The notes under the pieces were generated by a model. The model saw nothing but the letters and a program-made list of their open reading frames with translations, had not been told where the DNA came from and made no database searches. The position numbers and the translations under genes are program-made. Below, piece by piece: positions 35,619-42,646 of a DNA stretch of 64,000 nucleotides. Each line of letters begins with the position of its first letter. The first letter of the stretch is position 1. The stretch spans positions 3,100,001 through 3,164,000 of the forward strand of contig NZ_CP051230.1 in assembly GCF_017792385.1 (NCBI RefSeq), written 5' to 3'. The DNA is from Hyphomonas sp. (lineage in GTDB: Bacteria > Pseudomonadota > Alphaproteobacteria > Caulobacterales > Hyphomonadaceae).

Positions 35619-36119
35619 TCAAGCCGGCTGGGTGATTTGATCCTTCGTAAAAGTCCGGATCGTGTCCACAAAACGGTCTGCATCCGTATTCTCATGAATG
35701 CCCGCAAGGTCGCCTTCACGCAGGACAAGTCTTGCGACCGGAACTCGACGTGCAAGACTCTGCATCGTGTTCATGACATTTTTTCCGCCTTCGCCCTGTT
35801 GCGTGCAGAAGAAAGCGACATTGGGCAATTGGCGACGATACATCTTTATGAATGTCCGGATCGGTACGCTTGGACGACCGACCCAGACCGGTGTTCCAAT
35901 CAGGATAAGTTGGTAATCTGACAGGTTTTTGCCAAGTGGTGCCAAGCGGGAGTTTCCGCCCAGAACCGACGCAAGTGCCGCTTGTATCGTGCCCCATGAA
36001 CTGATCCAGTCGCGTCCATCGTGAAGTGCTTCCAGATCGGCGCCCAGTTCATTTGCTAGATGATTTGACAGCAGTTGCGTGTTCCCGGTCCGGGAATAGT
36101 AGACGATCAGAATAGACAC
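35619..36119 (-). CDS. Flavodoxin-family protein
   Basis: 166 residues, starting at a GTG with AGGAGG five bases ahead (a longer frame upstream is not supported). SILIVYYSRTGNTQLLSNHLANELGADLEAL is the FMN phosphate-binding loop (SRTGNT), and LILIGTPVWVGRPSVPIRTFI with AFFCTQQGEGGKN are the isoalloxazine loops. It belongs to the long-chain flavodoxin-like quinone reductase/menaquinone-type group rather than classical flavodoxin. Probable role: soluble one- or two-electron carrier or reductase under low oxygen. It is the first gene upstream of the PHA synthase on the same strand only in the sense of map order; its stop at 35619 is independent of it. Confidence 0.75.
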   Translation of the reverse strand: MSILIVYYSRTGNTQLLSNHLANELGADLEALHDGRDWISSWGTIQAALASVLGGNSRLAPLGKNLSDYQLILIGTPVWVGRPSVPIRTFIKMYRRQLPNVAFFCTQQGEGGKNVMNTMQSLARRVPVARLVLREGDLAGIHENTDADRFVDTIRTFTKDQITQPA

Positions 36120-36191
36120 ACGAACCTCCTGTTTTCGTCGTAGACTAGTGTGGGCAACTCGGTGACGCTTGTTGCAGGTCAAGTCCTGAGA

Positions 36192-38060
36192 TTAGCGTTG
36201 CAACACATAGCGGCCGGGCGCGGGCGAGAGAGGCGCATATTCCTCCAGGCCTCCACCGGGTGAAGGCGGCGCAACAGGATCGCCCGAATGCCGGTCCAGC
36301 CAGTCAATCCATGCGGGCCACCAGGATCCTTCCGAATGTGTGGCAGCAGAAAGCCATGCGTCCGGATCCATATGCGGGGCGTCATGCGTGCGTGTCAGTA
36401 TACGGAAATGGCGGCCTTCCCGACCGGGTTCGGATACAATTCCGCCATTGTGGCCGCCACTGGCCAGTACAAATGTGACTTCCGCATCGGTCAGTTGGTG
36501 AATCTTGAAGGCCGACGGCCATGGGGCGATGTGGTCGAGTTCTGTGCCAACCGCGAAGGTGGGGGTTCGAACATCGCTGAGGAAGACGGGCCGATCGTCC
36601 ACCTTCAGCCTTCCTTCGGCGAGATCATTGTCCAGAAACAGCTGCCTCAAATACTCACGATGCATGCGGTACGGCATACGCGTTCCATCGGCATTCCACG
36701 CCATCATGTCCGACATGGCTGCGCGCTCGCCCATCAGATAGGTCCGCATATTCTGCGAAAAAACGAGATCATTCGAGCGCAGGATCTGAAACGCTCCGGC
36801 CATTTGCGAACTGTCGAGAAAGCCTTGCTCCCACATGACGTCCTCGAGCAATGCCAGCTGGCTCTCATTGACGAACAGGGTCAGCTCGCCGGCCTCCGTA
36901 AAATCGGACTGGGACGCAAAGAAGGACAGGCTGGCCAGTTGCCGTTCTGCATCTGACCGCATTGCGGCTGCGGCAATCGAAAGCAGTGTGCCGCCGAGGC
37001 AGTATCCAACGGCGTGAACCCTGGCGCCACCGCAGATGTCACGCGCGGCGGCAAGGCCGGCACGGAAGCCGAGCTCCAGATAGTCGTTCAGGCCCAGGTC
37101 GCGGTCTTCCGGCGCCGGATTCTTCCAGGAAATCATGAAGACTGTATAGCCCTGGTCCGTCAGGTATTTGACGAGGGAATTGTCCGGGCCGAGATCCAGA
37201 ATGTAATATTTCATGATCCAGGCCGGTGTGATGAGCACCGGTTCTGGACGGACGGATTTGGTCGTCGGTAAATACTGTATCAGCTCGATCAACCGGTTTC
37301 GGTAGACAACTTTTCCGGGCGTGATGGCAAGCGTCTCCCCAACAGCGAATGCCTCTGCACCAATCGGAGCGTGCCCTCCGGCCAGACGCTCCCAGTCCTC
37401 AACGAAATTCTGAAAGCCCCGCACGAGGTTCAGGCCGCCGGTGGACAGCGTTGCCTGAGCAACGTCCGGGTTCAGCCAGGGGATATTGGAGGGCGACGCC
37501 AGGTCGAGCAATTGACGTGTGGCAAATGTGACGATGGCTTCGTTCTGCGCATCTACGCCGCGCACGTCGCGCGTCGCATTGTGCCACCATTGCTGGGTCA
37601 GCAGGAATCCCTGGCAGATCATATTGTAGGGCCAGCTTCGCCAGGCTGGGCTGTCGAAGCGATGGTCTTGGGGCAGGGGGTCAATGCAGCGTTCCTGACC
37701 GTCGTCTTCCCGCGCAGCGCGATCGAGCCAGCTTAGATAGCGCAATGCCTTTCGAACGGCCTTGGTACGCAGCTGCATCTGCTTTCCCGGTGACACAGCC
37801 AGATGAATGGCCCAGTCCGCATAGGCCAGCCATAATCCTATCAGGGACAAGCCACCTGTGAATTGGGCGATGTGGGCGTGCATCGACCGGTCAAGCACGT
37901 CTCCAAGAGCAGTCGACGCGTAGCTGTCACGCCGAGACTCGAAGAAGGGCGCGAGAGATGGGGCATGCCATGCTGGCGTTGCCCGGGACAGCCAGGGAAA
38001 CGGCCATTGCGCCTGTTTCGAGGCTGTTTCGTCTGTTGGACCAGTCAAATCTTCAGGCAT
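36192..38060 (-). CDS. phaC: Polyhydroxyalkanoate synthase (first copy), FNR-box promoter
   Basis: Start at the ATG ending at 38060: 622 residues, and this is the only start compatible with the FNR-type box at 38125. The open frame itself goes back to a TTG at 38198. The alpha/beta-hydrolase core has the PHA-synthase lipase-like box GYCLGG with nucleophile Cys354, a later Asp in VGTELDHIAPW and His in LASGGHNGG. N-terminal PhaC domain motifs are PLPQDHRFDSPAWRSWPYNMICQGFLL and PSNIPWLNPDVAQATLSTGGLNLVRGF. It polymerises 3-hydroxyacyl-CoA into granules. A second PHA synthase is at 58123. No ribosome site of consensus form precedes the ATG. Confidence 0.9.
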   Translation of the reverse strand: MPEDLTGPTDETASKQAQWPFPWLSRATPAWHAPSLAPFFESRRDSYASTALGDVLDRSMHAHIAQFTGGLSLIGLWLAYADWAIHLAVSPGKQMQLRTKAVRKALRYLSWLDRAAREDDGQERCIDPLPQDHRFDSPAWRSWPYNMICQGFLLTQQWWHNATRDVRGVDAQNEAIVTFATRQLLDLASPSNIPWLNPDVAQATLSTGGLNLVRGFQNFVEDWERLAGGHAPIGAEAFAVGETLAITPGKVVYRNRLIELIQYLPTTKSVRPEPVLITPAWIMKYYILDLGPDNSLVKYLTDQGYTVFMISWKNPAPEDRDLGLNDYLELGFRAGLAAARDICGGARVHAVGYCLGGTLLSIAAAAMRSDAERQLASLSFFASQSDFTEAGELTLFVNESQLALLEDVMWEQGFLDSSQMAGAFQILRSNDLVFSQNMRTYLMGERAAMSDMMAWNADGTRMPYRMHREYLRQLFLDNDLAEGRLKVDDRPVFLSDVRTPTFAVGTELDHIAPWPSAFKIHQLTDAEVTFVLASGGHNGGIVSEPGREGRHFRILTRTHDAPHMDPDAWLSAATHSEGSWWPAWIDWLDRHSGDPVAPPSPGGGLEEYAPLSPAPGRYVLQR

Positions 38061-38081
38061 TTCGCAGAACACATCAAAAGT

Positions 38082-38095
38082 TGAGACGAGTCTCA
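38082..38095. promoter_or_regulatory. 14-base inverted repeat near the predicted phaC transcript start
   Basis: TGAGACGAGTCTCA has six-base perfect arms around a two-base centre. It lies between the FNR-type box (38125) and the phaC ATG (38060), about where transcription would begin if the box acts at -41.5. It could be an operator for another regulator. Confidence 0.35.
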
Positions 38096-38124
38096 CTGTG
38101 TTCCGGAAAGACGGGGCGTCAGTA

Positions 38125-38138
38125 TTGATCATCATCAA
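38125..38138 (-). promoter_or_regulatory. FNR/FixK-type box upstream of phaC
   Basis: TTGATCATCATCAA is an exact TTGAT-N4-ATCAA site within a larger perfect dyad (eight-base arms, 38122-38141). Its centre is about 71 bases before the phaC ATG at 38060, the classical activating distance with a short leader. Confidence 0.72.
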
Positions 38139-38286
38139 TACCCGCACTTCGGTGTTCGGGTCTACGGTTCTGGCGTTTGCGCCGGGCCGTAAGTTCAATC
38201 AATGTGTGAGCCTGCGCGTGTTCGCAGGCTTCATGTCTGCAGCTTGCTCAAACAGGATCAGGACAAGGCCGAGAACCTGCCTTCGC

Positions 38287-38892
38287 TTACGCGATCAATC
38301 CGGACTGAATGGCTTTTACAACGACTTCAGTTCGGTTGCGGGCGTCCAGTTTCAAAGCGAGCGATCTCAGATGCAGTTTGACGGTCGTTTCCTGAATATC
38401 CAGGGAGCGCGCGATCAGCTTGTTGGACTCCCCCCGCTGCAGACAAAACAGGACTTCCCGTTCTCTCGGCGTGAGATCGGTTCCGTCCGGACCGGATGCA
38501 TTTTCGGTTTGTGCCGGTGTGAATACTTGCCCCGCCAGAATGAGCCGGACCGCTGCAACAAGCCCATCCCCCGGCATGGTCTTGGGAATGAACCCCCTGG
38601 CGCCAGCATCCATCAGGGCGTTTACTTCCATTTGTCCCGCGACGCCGGACAGGATCGCAAAACTCTGATCGGAGAAGTTGGCAATCATTTCCTTGACGTC
38701 CTGGACGCCTGTTATGCCCGGCATACGCAGATCCAGCAGCACGAGATCAAACCGTGCGCCGCTCTCCAGTTCAGATTGAACTGCTTGTCCGGTTCGCACG
38801 ACTGATACATCCGCATTCGGCAGTTCATGTTCAAGAAGCGAGCGCACGGCATCCAGCACAAGGTCGTGATCGTCGGCGATGAGAATGCGCAT
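38287..38892 (-). CDS. NarL/LuxR-type response regulator of the H-NOX operon
   Basis: 201 residues. Receiver: IADDHD acidic pair, phospho-acceptor Asp54 in LVLLDLRMPG. LuxR helix-turn-helix: LTPREREVLFCLQRGESNKLIARSLDIQETTVKLHLRSLALKLDARNRTEVVVKAI. It is the third gene of the unit H-NOX - hybrid kinase - regulator, starting 26 bases after the kinase stop, so it is the expected phosphate output. The phaC gene lies beyond it on the same strand, with its box about 150 bases downstream of this stop. DNA targets are unknown; candidates are the dyads upstream of hfaA and at 38082. Confidence 0.88.
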   Translation of the reverse strand: MRILIADDHDLVLDAVRSLLEHELPNADVSVVRTGQAVQSELESGARFDLVLLDLRMPGITGVQDVKEMIANFSDQSFAILSGVAGQMEVNALMDAGARGFIPKTMPGDGLVAAVRLILAGQVFTPAQTENASGPDGTDLTPREREVLFCLQRGESNKLIARSLDIQETTVKLHLRSLALKLDARNRTEVVVKAIQSGLIA

Positions 38893-38917
38893 GTATCTGG
38901 TCCGTTCAATTGCCCGA

Positions 38918-40603
38918 TTAGATGGGTTCGTCCGCGGGGTCGAGAGGTGCAGTTCTACCGATCCGGTCGAGTGTCGCCCAGAGAGTTTCGCGCGAGATCG
39001 GCTTCTTCAGTGTGGCGGCCAGCCCGGCGGGGAGCGGCGCAGCGAGTGCGCCTGAACTCATGATAACCGGAACAGATGGCGAGATTTCGTTCAATTGAGG
39101 AACAAGTTCATCCCCGCTCATCTGTGGCATTCGCCGGTCCGTTACAACCAGTCCGAAGGCGGACGGTGCAACGCGGAACACTTCAAGCGCTTCCAGAGGA
39201 TTGGTAAATCCGACGGGGTCCCAGCCGAAATCCCTCAACAGGGATACCAGCATGTCGACCTGAAACTGGTCGTCGTCAATGACCATGGCGCCGGTTCCTG
39301 TCACCTGAGCTTCAACACTGTCCGCACCGATTGATGAAGGAAGTGCCTGGAGCGGTTCTAGCAGCGGAAGATCAATCACGATCATGGTCCCTTCGCCGGG
39401 CCGGCTGTAGACGCGCAGGCGACCGGGCTGTCCTTGAAGCAGGGCATCAACTGTAACCAGACCAAGCCCGCGGCCTGTTCCCTTTGTCGATTGAAAGGGC
39501 AGGAAAGCTGTGTCCAGCGCTTTCTGAGACATTCCTGCTCCATTGTCGCGGACAATCAGACGCGCTGCCGGAAACGTGCTGCACTTGCCACGCTCATAGA
39601 CTGCAGCCGGGGAAAAATCCGGTTCCACAGCACTGTCTTGGGCGATCTGCATCAGGGACAGGAATACCTGCCCGTCTGGCAAGATGGCCTCGCGGGCATT
39701 CTTGAGCAGGTTGAACACCATGCGAGAGAACAGGGTCGGATCGGTTTCGCACACCAGCTTGTCCTGAGTGATCAGAAGTTCGAACCCCTGAGTCGCAAGA
39801 AACTGGTTGCTGTTGAGTTCGCCCACATCCCGGACAAGACGGTTGAGCGCGCAGACCTTGCGTTCCGGTGTGGTATCGAAATGCATCAGGTCTTCAACCA
39901 GTTGATTTGCCTGATCACAGGATTGCTGGATACGGGCGATCAGCAGATCTGAAATATCCGCTTGCGAGTCATCGCCAAGCAGCTGAGCGGACGCGTTGAT
40001 GATGGCGAGAATGTTGGCAAAATCATGCCCGACAGACTGCGCCATACGCCCGAGGGCGTCCCTGCGCTCAGCATCCGCCAGCATCTCGTGCATCTTTTCC
40101 CGTTGCGCTTCCCGCCGGCGTATGATGCCGACATCCCGCGTGGCGCAGAGGATTCCTCCATCTGACAGGGCCGTCAGTGACAGGTCCTGGTGCACTTTCG
40201 AGCCGTCCTTGCCCAACCCGGTGACCTCTCCACGCCAGTATCCGTTTCTTTGGAATTCCGGAAAAACTTCTGTCTCGAAACGTTGTAGCGTATCGGTACT
40301 GTACAGCGTGCTCCAGTGAATGCCGATACACTCATCTGCCTGCGCAAAGCTGAACATGCTGGCATGGGTCGGGTTCATGTATGTGAAGAATCCATCCCGG
40401 TTTGTGATGGCGATCCCGTCCGCGGATACGTCAATCGCGGTCGTCAGGTGTTTGACCTGAATGGCCTCCTCGCGCAGGCGCTCGGTGATGTCATACAATT
40501 CGGCAGATCGCTGTTCCAGCAGGCGCTCGGCAGCGGCGCGCGCCGCCGTCTCCCTTTCGAGCTTGCGCGTCAGCCTTGCAACCGTGTCGTCCGTTCCGTT
40601 CAA
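38918..40603 (-). CDS. Hybrid sensor histidine kinase with C-terminal receiver (H-NOX-associated)
   Basis: Starts at TTG (40603) overlapping the H-NOX stop; 561 residues. An N-terminal coiled coil (about 5-50) and PAS domain (55-160: ADGIAITNRDGFFTYMNPTHASMF) are followed by HisKA with His193 in MAQSVGHDFANILAII, HATPase with NLLKNAREAI, DNGAGMS and GTGRGLGL, and a C-terminal receiver with Asp489 in VVTDRRMPQMSG. There is no membrane segment, so it is cytosolic and can bind the soluble H-NOX protein. In known systems NO-bound H-NOX inhibits its partner kinase. The layout matches the hybrid kinases of H-NOX pathways, with phosphate likely passed on to the response regulator encoded next. Confidence 0.9.
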   Translation of the reverse strand: MNGTDDTVARLTRKLERETAARAAAERLLEQRSAELYDITERLREEAIQVKHLTTAIDVSADGIAITNRDGFFTYMNPTHASMFSFAQADECIGIHWSTLYSTDTLQRFETEVFPEFQRNGYWRGEVTGLGKDGSKVHQDLSLTALSDGGILCATRDVGIIRRREAQREKMHEMLADAERRDALGRMAQSVGHDFANILAIINASAQLLGDDSQADISDLLIARIQQSCDQANQLVEDLMHFDTTPERKVCALNRLVRDVGELNSNQFLATQGFELLITQDKLVCETDPTLFSRMVFNLLKNAREAILPDGQVFLSLMQIAQDSAVEPDFSPAAVYERGKCSTFPAARLIVRDNGAGMSQKALDTAFLPFQSTKGTGRGLGLVTVDALLQGQPGRLRVYSRPGEGTMIVIDLPLLEPLQALPSSIGADSVEAQVTGTGAMVIDDDQFQVDMLVSLLRDFGWDPVGFTNPLEALEVFRVAPSAFGLVVTDRRMPQMSGDELVPQLNEISPSVPVIMSSGALAAPLPAGLAATLKKPISRETLWATLDRIGRTAPLDPADEPI

Positions 40604-41154
40604 CGTCCATCCTTGCGGAGAATGTGAAAGTCCGCATTGTACAGGTAACGGTGTTTACTATCGGTTCTCACGATCTCAAAATCTGCGAGATTTCCGTAAT
40701 GCGCAAGGGCCGCGAGGATCATGCCTTCACACAAATCGGCCATGGGACGCGCGGACGCGTAGCTTATCTTCATTTCGCGATCGCCATCACGTGATTGCGG
40801 CAGGATTTCCGGGACTTCGGCGTCCGGGTACAGTTTGCGGACATCCCGATGGATGACGCCGTGGATGCGCTCGATGAGATCGAAAGCATGATGGACATTG
40901 TCCTGAGGGTGTCCTGCAATCAGACTCGGAAAGAGACTCTGTCCGAACTTGACGAGAAGCTCACGCGCAGACACATCGGTCTTTGCGGATAGGGCGCCAA
41001 CCAAATCGATCATTTCTGAATGATCATAATACCCGACGCTGGTGTAGACACCGCCCGATTCCAGTTCGACGGAGTTCAGCAATTCGTCAACAATCACTTC
41101 GCCGAATTCCTGTTCGGCAAAATCCAGGAACTGTCTGAACACAACACCTTTCAA
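40600..41154 (-). CDS. hnoX: H-NOX haem domain protein (nitric oxide sensor)
   Basis: 184 residues beginning at a TTG (MKGVVFRQFLDFAEQEFGE) with AGGGGC ahead. H-NOX landmarks: proximal haem ligand His98 in FDLIERIHGVIHRDVRKLYPDAEVPEI, and the haem-propionate-binding Y-x-S-x-R motif at Tyr132-Ser134-Arg136 (YASARPMADLCEGM). Stand-alone proteobacterial H-NOX proteins bind NO (and CO) but not O2 and control a partner kinase, here encoded in a four-base overlap. The gene is divergent from the holdfast-anchor operon at 41391. H-NOX pathways are known to govern attachment and biofilm formation in Shewanella and Vibrio, so the neighbour is functionally suggestive. Confidence 0.93.
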   Translation of the reverse strand: MKGVVFRQFLDFAEQEFGEVIVDELLNSVELESGGVYTSVGYYDHSEMIDLVGALSAKTDVSARELLVKFGQSLFPSLIAGHPQDNVHHAFDLIERIHGVIHRDVRKLYPDAEVPEILPQSRDGDREMKISYASARPMADLCEGMILAALAHYGNLADFEIVRTDSKHRYLYNADFHILRKDGR

Positions 41155-41265
41155 GTATCTGCCCCTTTCATCTGGTTTCTAGCGACCTGCGCCTCGGTAT
41201 CTCACGGTTTGGAAGTGCGACCGCTCCACTTCCGAACAGATAACAGTGATCGAATGGAGCGACTA

Positions 41266-41297
41266 CCTGACCAAAAGGTCAGGGTGGCCCCCACCCT
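41266..41297. promoter_or_regulatory. Two abutting perfect inverted repeats between H-NOX and hfaA
   Basis: First dyad CCTGACC-AAAA-GGTCAGG at 41266-41283; second AGGGTGG-CCC-CCACCCT at 41281-41297, sharing three bases. Both have seven-base perfect arms. They lie about 95 bases before the hfaA ATG and about 112 from the H-NOX start, a natural operator position; the second could also form an RNA hairpin. Confidence 0.5.
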
Positions 41298-41390
41298 TTG
41301 CGCTGCATGACCGTTCTTCCGGAGAATATCCGTGCCGGGTGAAACCGGGCATCTATCGCCGTGAGCTTGGTACTCATTCGGGGATACGAC

Positions 41391-41777
41391 ATGAATTACT
41401 TCCATCCAAAAATACAAACGATTGGGGCTGCGGCGTTCCTGCTGTCTGCGGCGTCCGCTTCGGCTCAGATCAGCATGGAGCCATCGGGGTGGTCGCAGCG
41501 GCCTCTCGGTTTCAGCTCCGATGCGCAGGCCAACCGTGTCGTGCTGTCCAGTGGGGGGGGCAGTCCTTCCGAGAGGGTCGGATCGTTCATCAGCGCGACT
41601 CCCATGATGCCATCCTGGTCGGGGACCACCACAGGAGGCCAGGCGACTGCGATTGGAAACATGATCAGTGTCGAGATCGAAGGCAACAACAACACGGTGG
41701 TCGTCGATGCGTCCCAAGTGAATACGGGAAACCAGACCGCCATCGTCGCTCACTTGCCGGCAGGCGGGGGCGATTGA
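41391..41777 (+). CDS. hfaA: Holdfast anchor protein HfaA-like
   Basis: 128 residues with a signal peptide (IGAAAFLLSAASASA). The mature part is Gly/Ser/Asn-rich: SDAQANRVVLSSGGGSPSERVGSFISATPMMPSWSGTTTGGQATAIGNMISVEIEGNNNTVVVDASQVNTGNQTA. HfaA of Caulobacter is a secreted, curli-like, amyloid-prone protein that helps attach holdfast polysaccharide to the cell envelope. The operon order (small A, CsgG-like B, repeat protein D) is the classic hfaABD order, which supports the call strongly. It shares the IGN and NTGNQT motifs with the product of the third gene. Probably exported through the HfaB pore. It is divergent from the H-NOX gene. Confidence 0.85.
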   Translation: MNYFHPKIQTIGAAAFLLSAASASAQISMEPSGWSQRPLGFSSDAQANRVVLSSGGGSPSERVGSFISATPMMPSWSGTTTGGQATAIGNMISVEIEGNNNTVVVDASQVNTGNQTAIVAHLPAGGGD

Positions 41778-41779
41778 TC

Positions 41780-42634
41780 ATGACGTATCGCAAAGCATTT
41801 TTCACAACCCTTGCCGGCGCAGGTCTGCTTGCAGCAACCGCATGTACATCGATGGACGCTGTGGTCTCTGATCCGGACTATCTTTCCACCGGAGCGATCG
41901 TTGAGGCCAGCACAACTGCGTATTCCAGCCAACTCGCCTGCATGAAGCGAACAACTGGGGCTGAGAAACCACGGATTGCAGTCGGCGACATACGGGACAT
42001 GACCGGCAGGTTCTCTACATTCGAAGGCGCAGTCGCCACGCAGGGGGCATCCCTGATGGTGATGACAGCGTTGAGCCAGGCAGGATTTCCTCTGGCCGAG
42101 CGTCTCGACACGGCCGTGGCCGAGCAGGAGCTCGAATTTGCCAATAATCGCCTGATCAGTGAAGCGGGCGAGCCAACAGAGGACTACCGGAAGGTTTTCA
42201 CCGGCTCCATCGCGGGCAGTGACTACATCCTGCTGGGCGGCATCACAGAACTCAATTTCAATGTGCATAGCGGTGTTCGAGAGGCACGTATCGGTCCAGT
42301 CATCGGCGGTGCCAGACACTATGCCATGACTGTGGCGCTTGATCTTCGGCTGGTGAACACGACGGACCTGTCCGTGGTCAACCTGGTCAGCCAACGGAAA
42401 GTTATTCGCGGGCGCGAAATTCGCGCGGGCGTGTTCGAGTTCATAGGCGACACGACCATCGACATCGGCTTGGGCGAACGCGCCCAGGAACCGGTCCACA
42501 CCGCAATTCGAACGATTGTCGAAAGCGCTGTTTTCGACCTCGTCTCAGGCATCGCCGGCCCGTCCGCGCAAGCCTGCTCTCAAGCAGAGTTCGTCATGTC
42601 GGACGTGCCTGCCCTTCAACAGACCCAAAATTAA
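41780..42634 (+). CDS. hfaB: Holdfast anchor protein HfaB (CsgG-like outer-membrane lipoprotein)
   Basis: 284 residues from ATG 41780, two bases after the hfaA stop. Lipoprotein signal LLAATACTS (Cys22). CsgG-type domain: YSSQLACMKRTTGAEKPRIAVGDIRDMTGRFSTFEGAVATQGASLMVMTALSQAGFPLAERLDTAVAEQELEFANNRLISEAG, then DYILLGGITELNFNVHSG, RHYAMTVALDLRLVNTTDLSVVNLVSQRKVIRGREIRAGVFEFIG. CsgG proteins form ungated outer-membrane pores that secrete curli subunits; HfaB does the same for HfaA and HfaD. Its C-terminal residues after about 265 look unstructured. Confidence 0.92.
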   Translation: MTYRKAFFTTLAGAGLLAATACTSMDAVVSDPDYLSTGAIVEASTTAYSSQLACMKRTTGAEKPRIAVGDIRDMTGRFSTFEGAVATQGASLMVMTALSQAGFPLAERLDTAVAEQELEFANNRLISEAGEPTEDYRKVFTGSIAGSDYILLGGITELNFNVHSGVREARIGPVIGGARHYAMTVALDLRLVNTTDLSVVNLVSQRKVIRGREIRAGVFEFIGDTTIDIGLGERAQEPVHTAIRTIVESAVFDLVSGIAGPSAQACSQAEFVMSDVPALQQTQN

Positions 42635-42646
42635 AGGAGATTTCTC

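Noticed and set aside
38061..38198. TTG-started N-terminal extension of the first PHA synthase
   Set aside because: It would contain the FNR-type box and predicted transcript start; the extension has no PhaC-like features.
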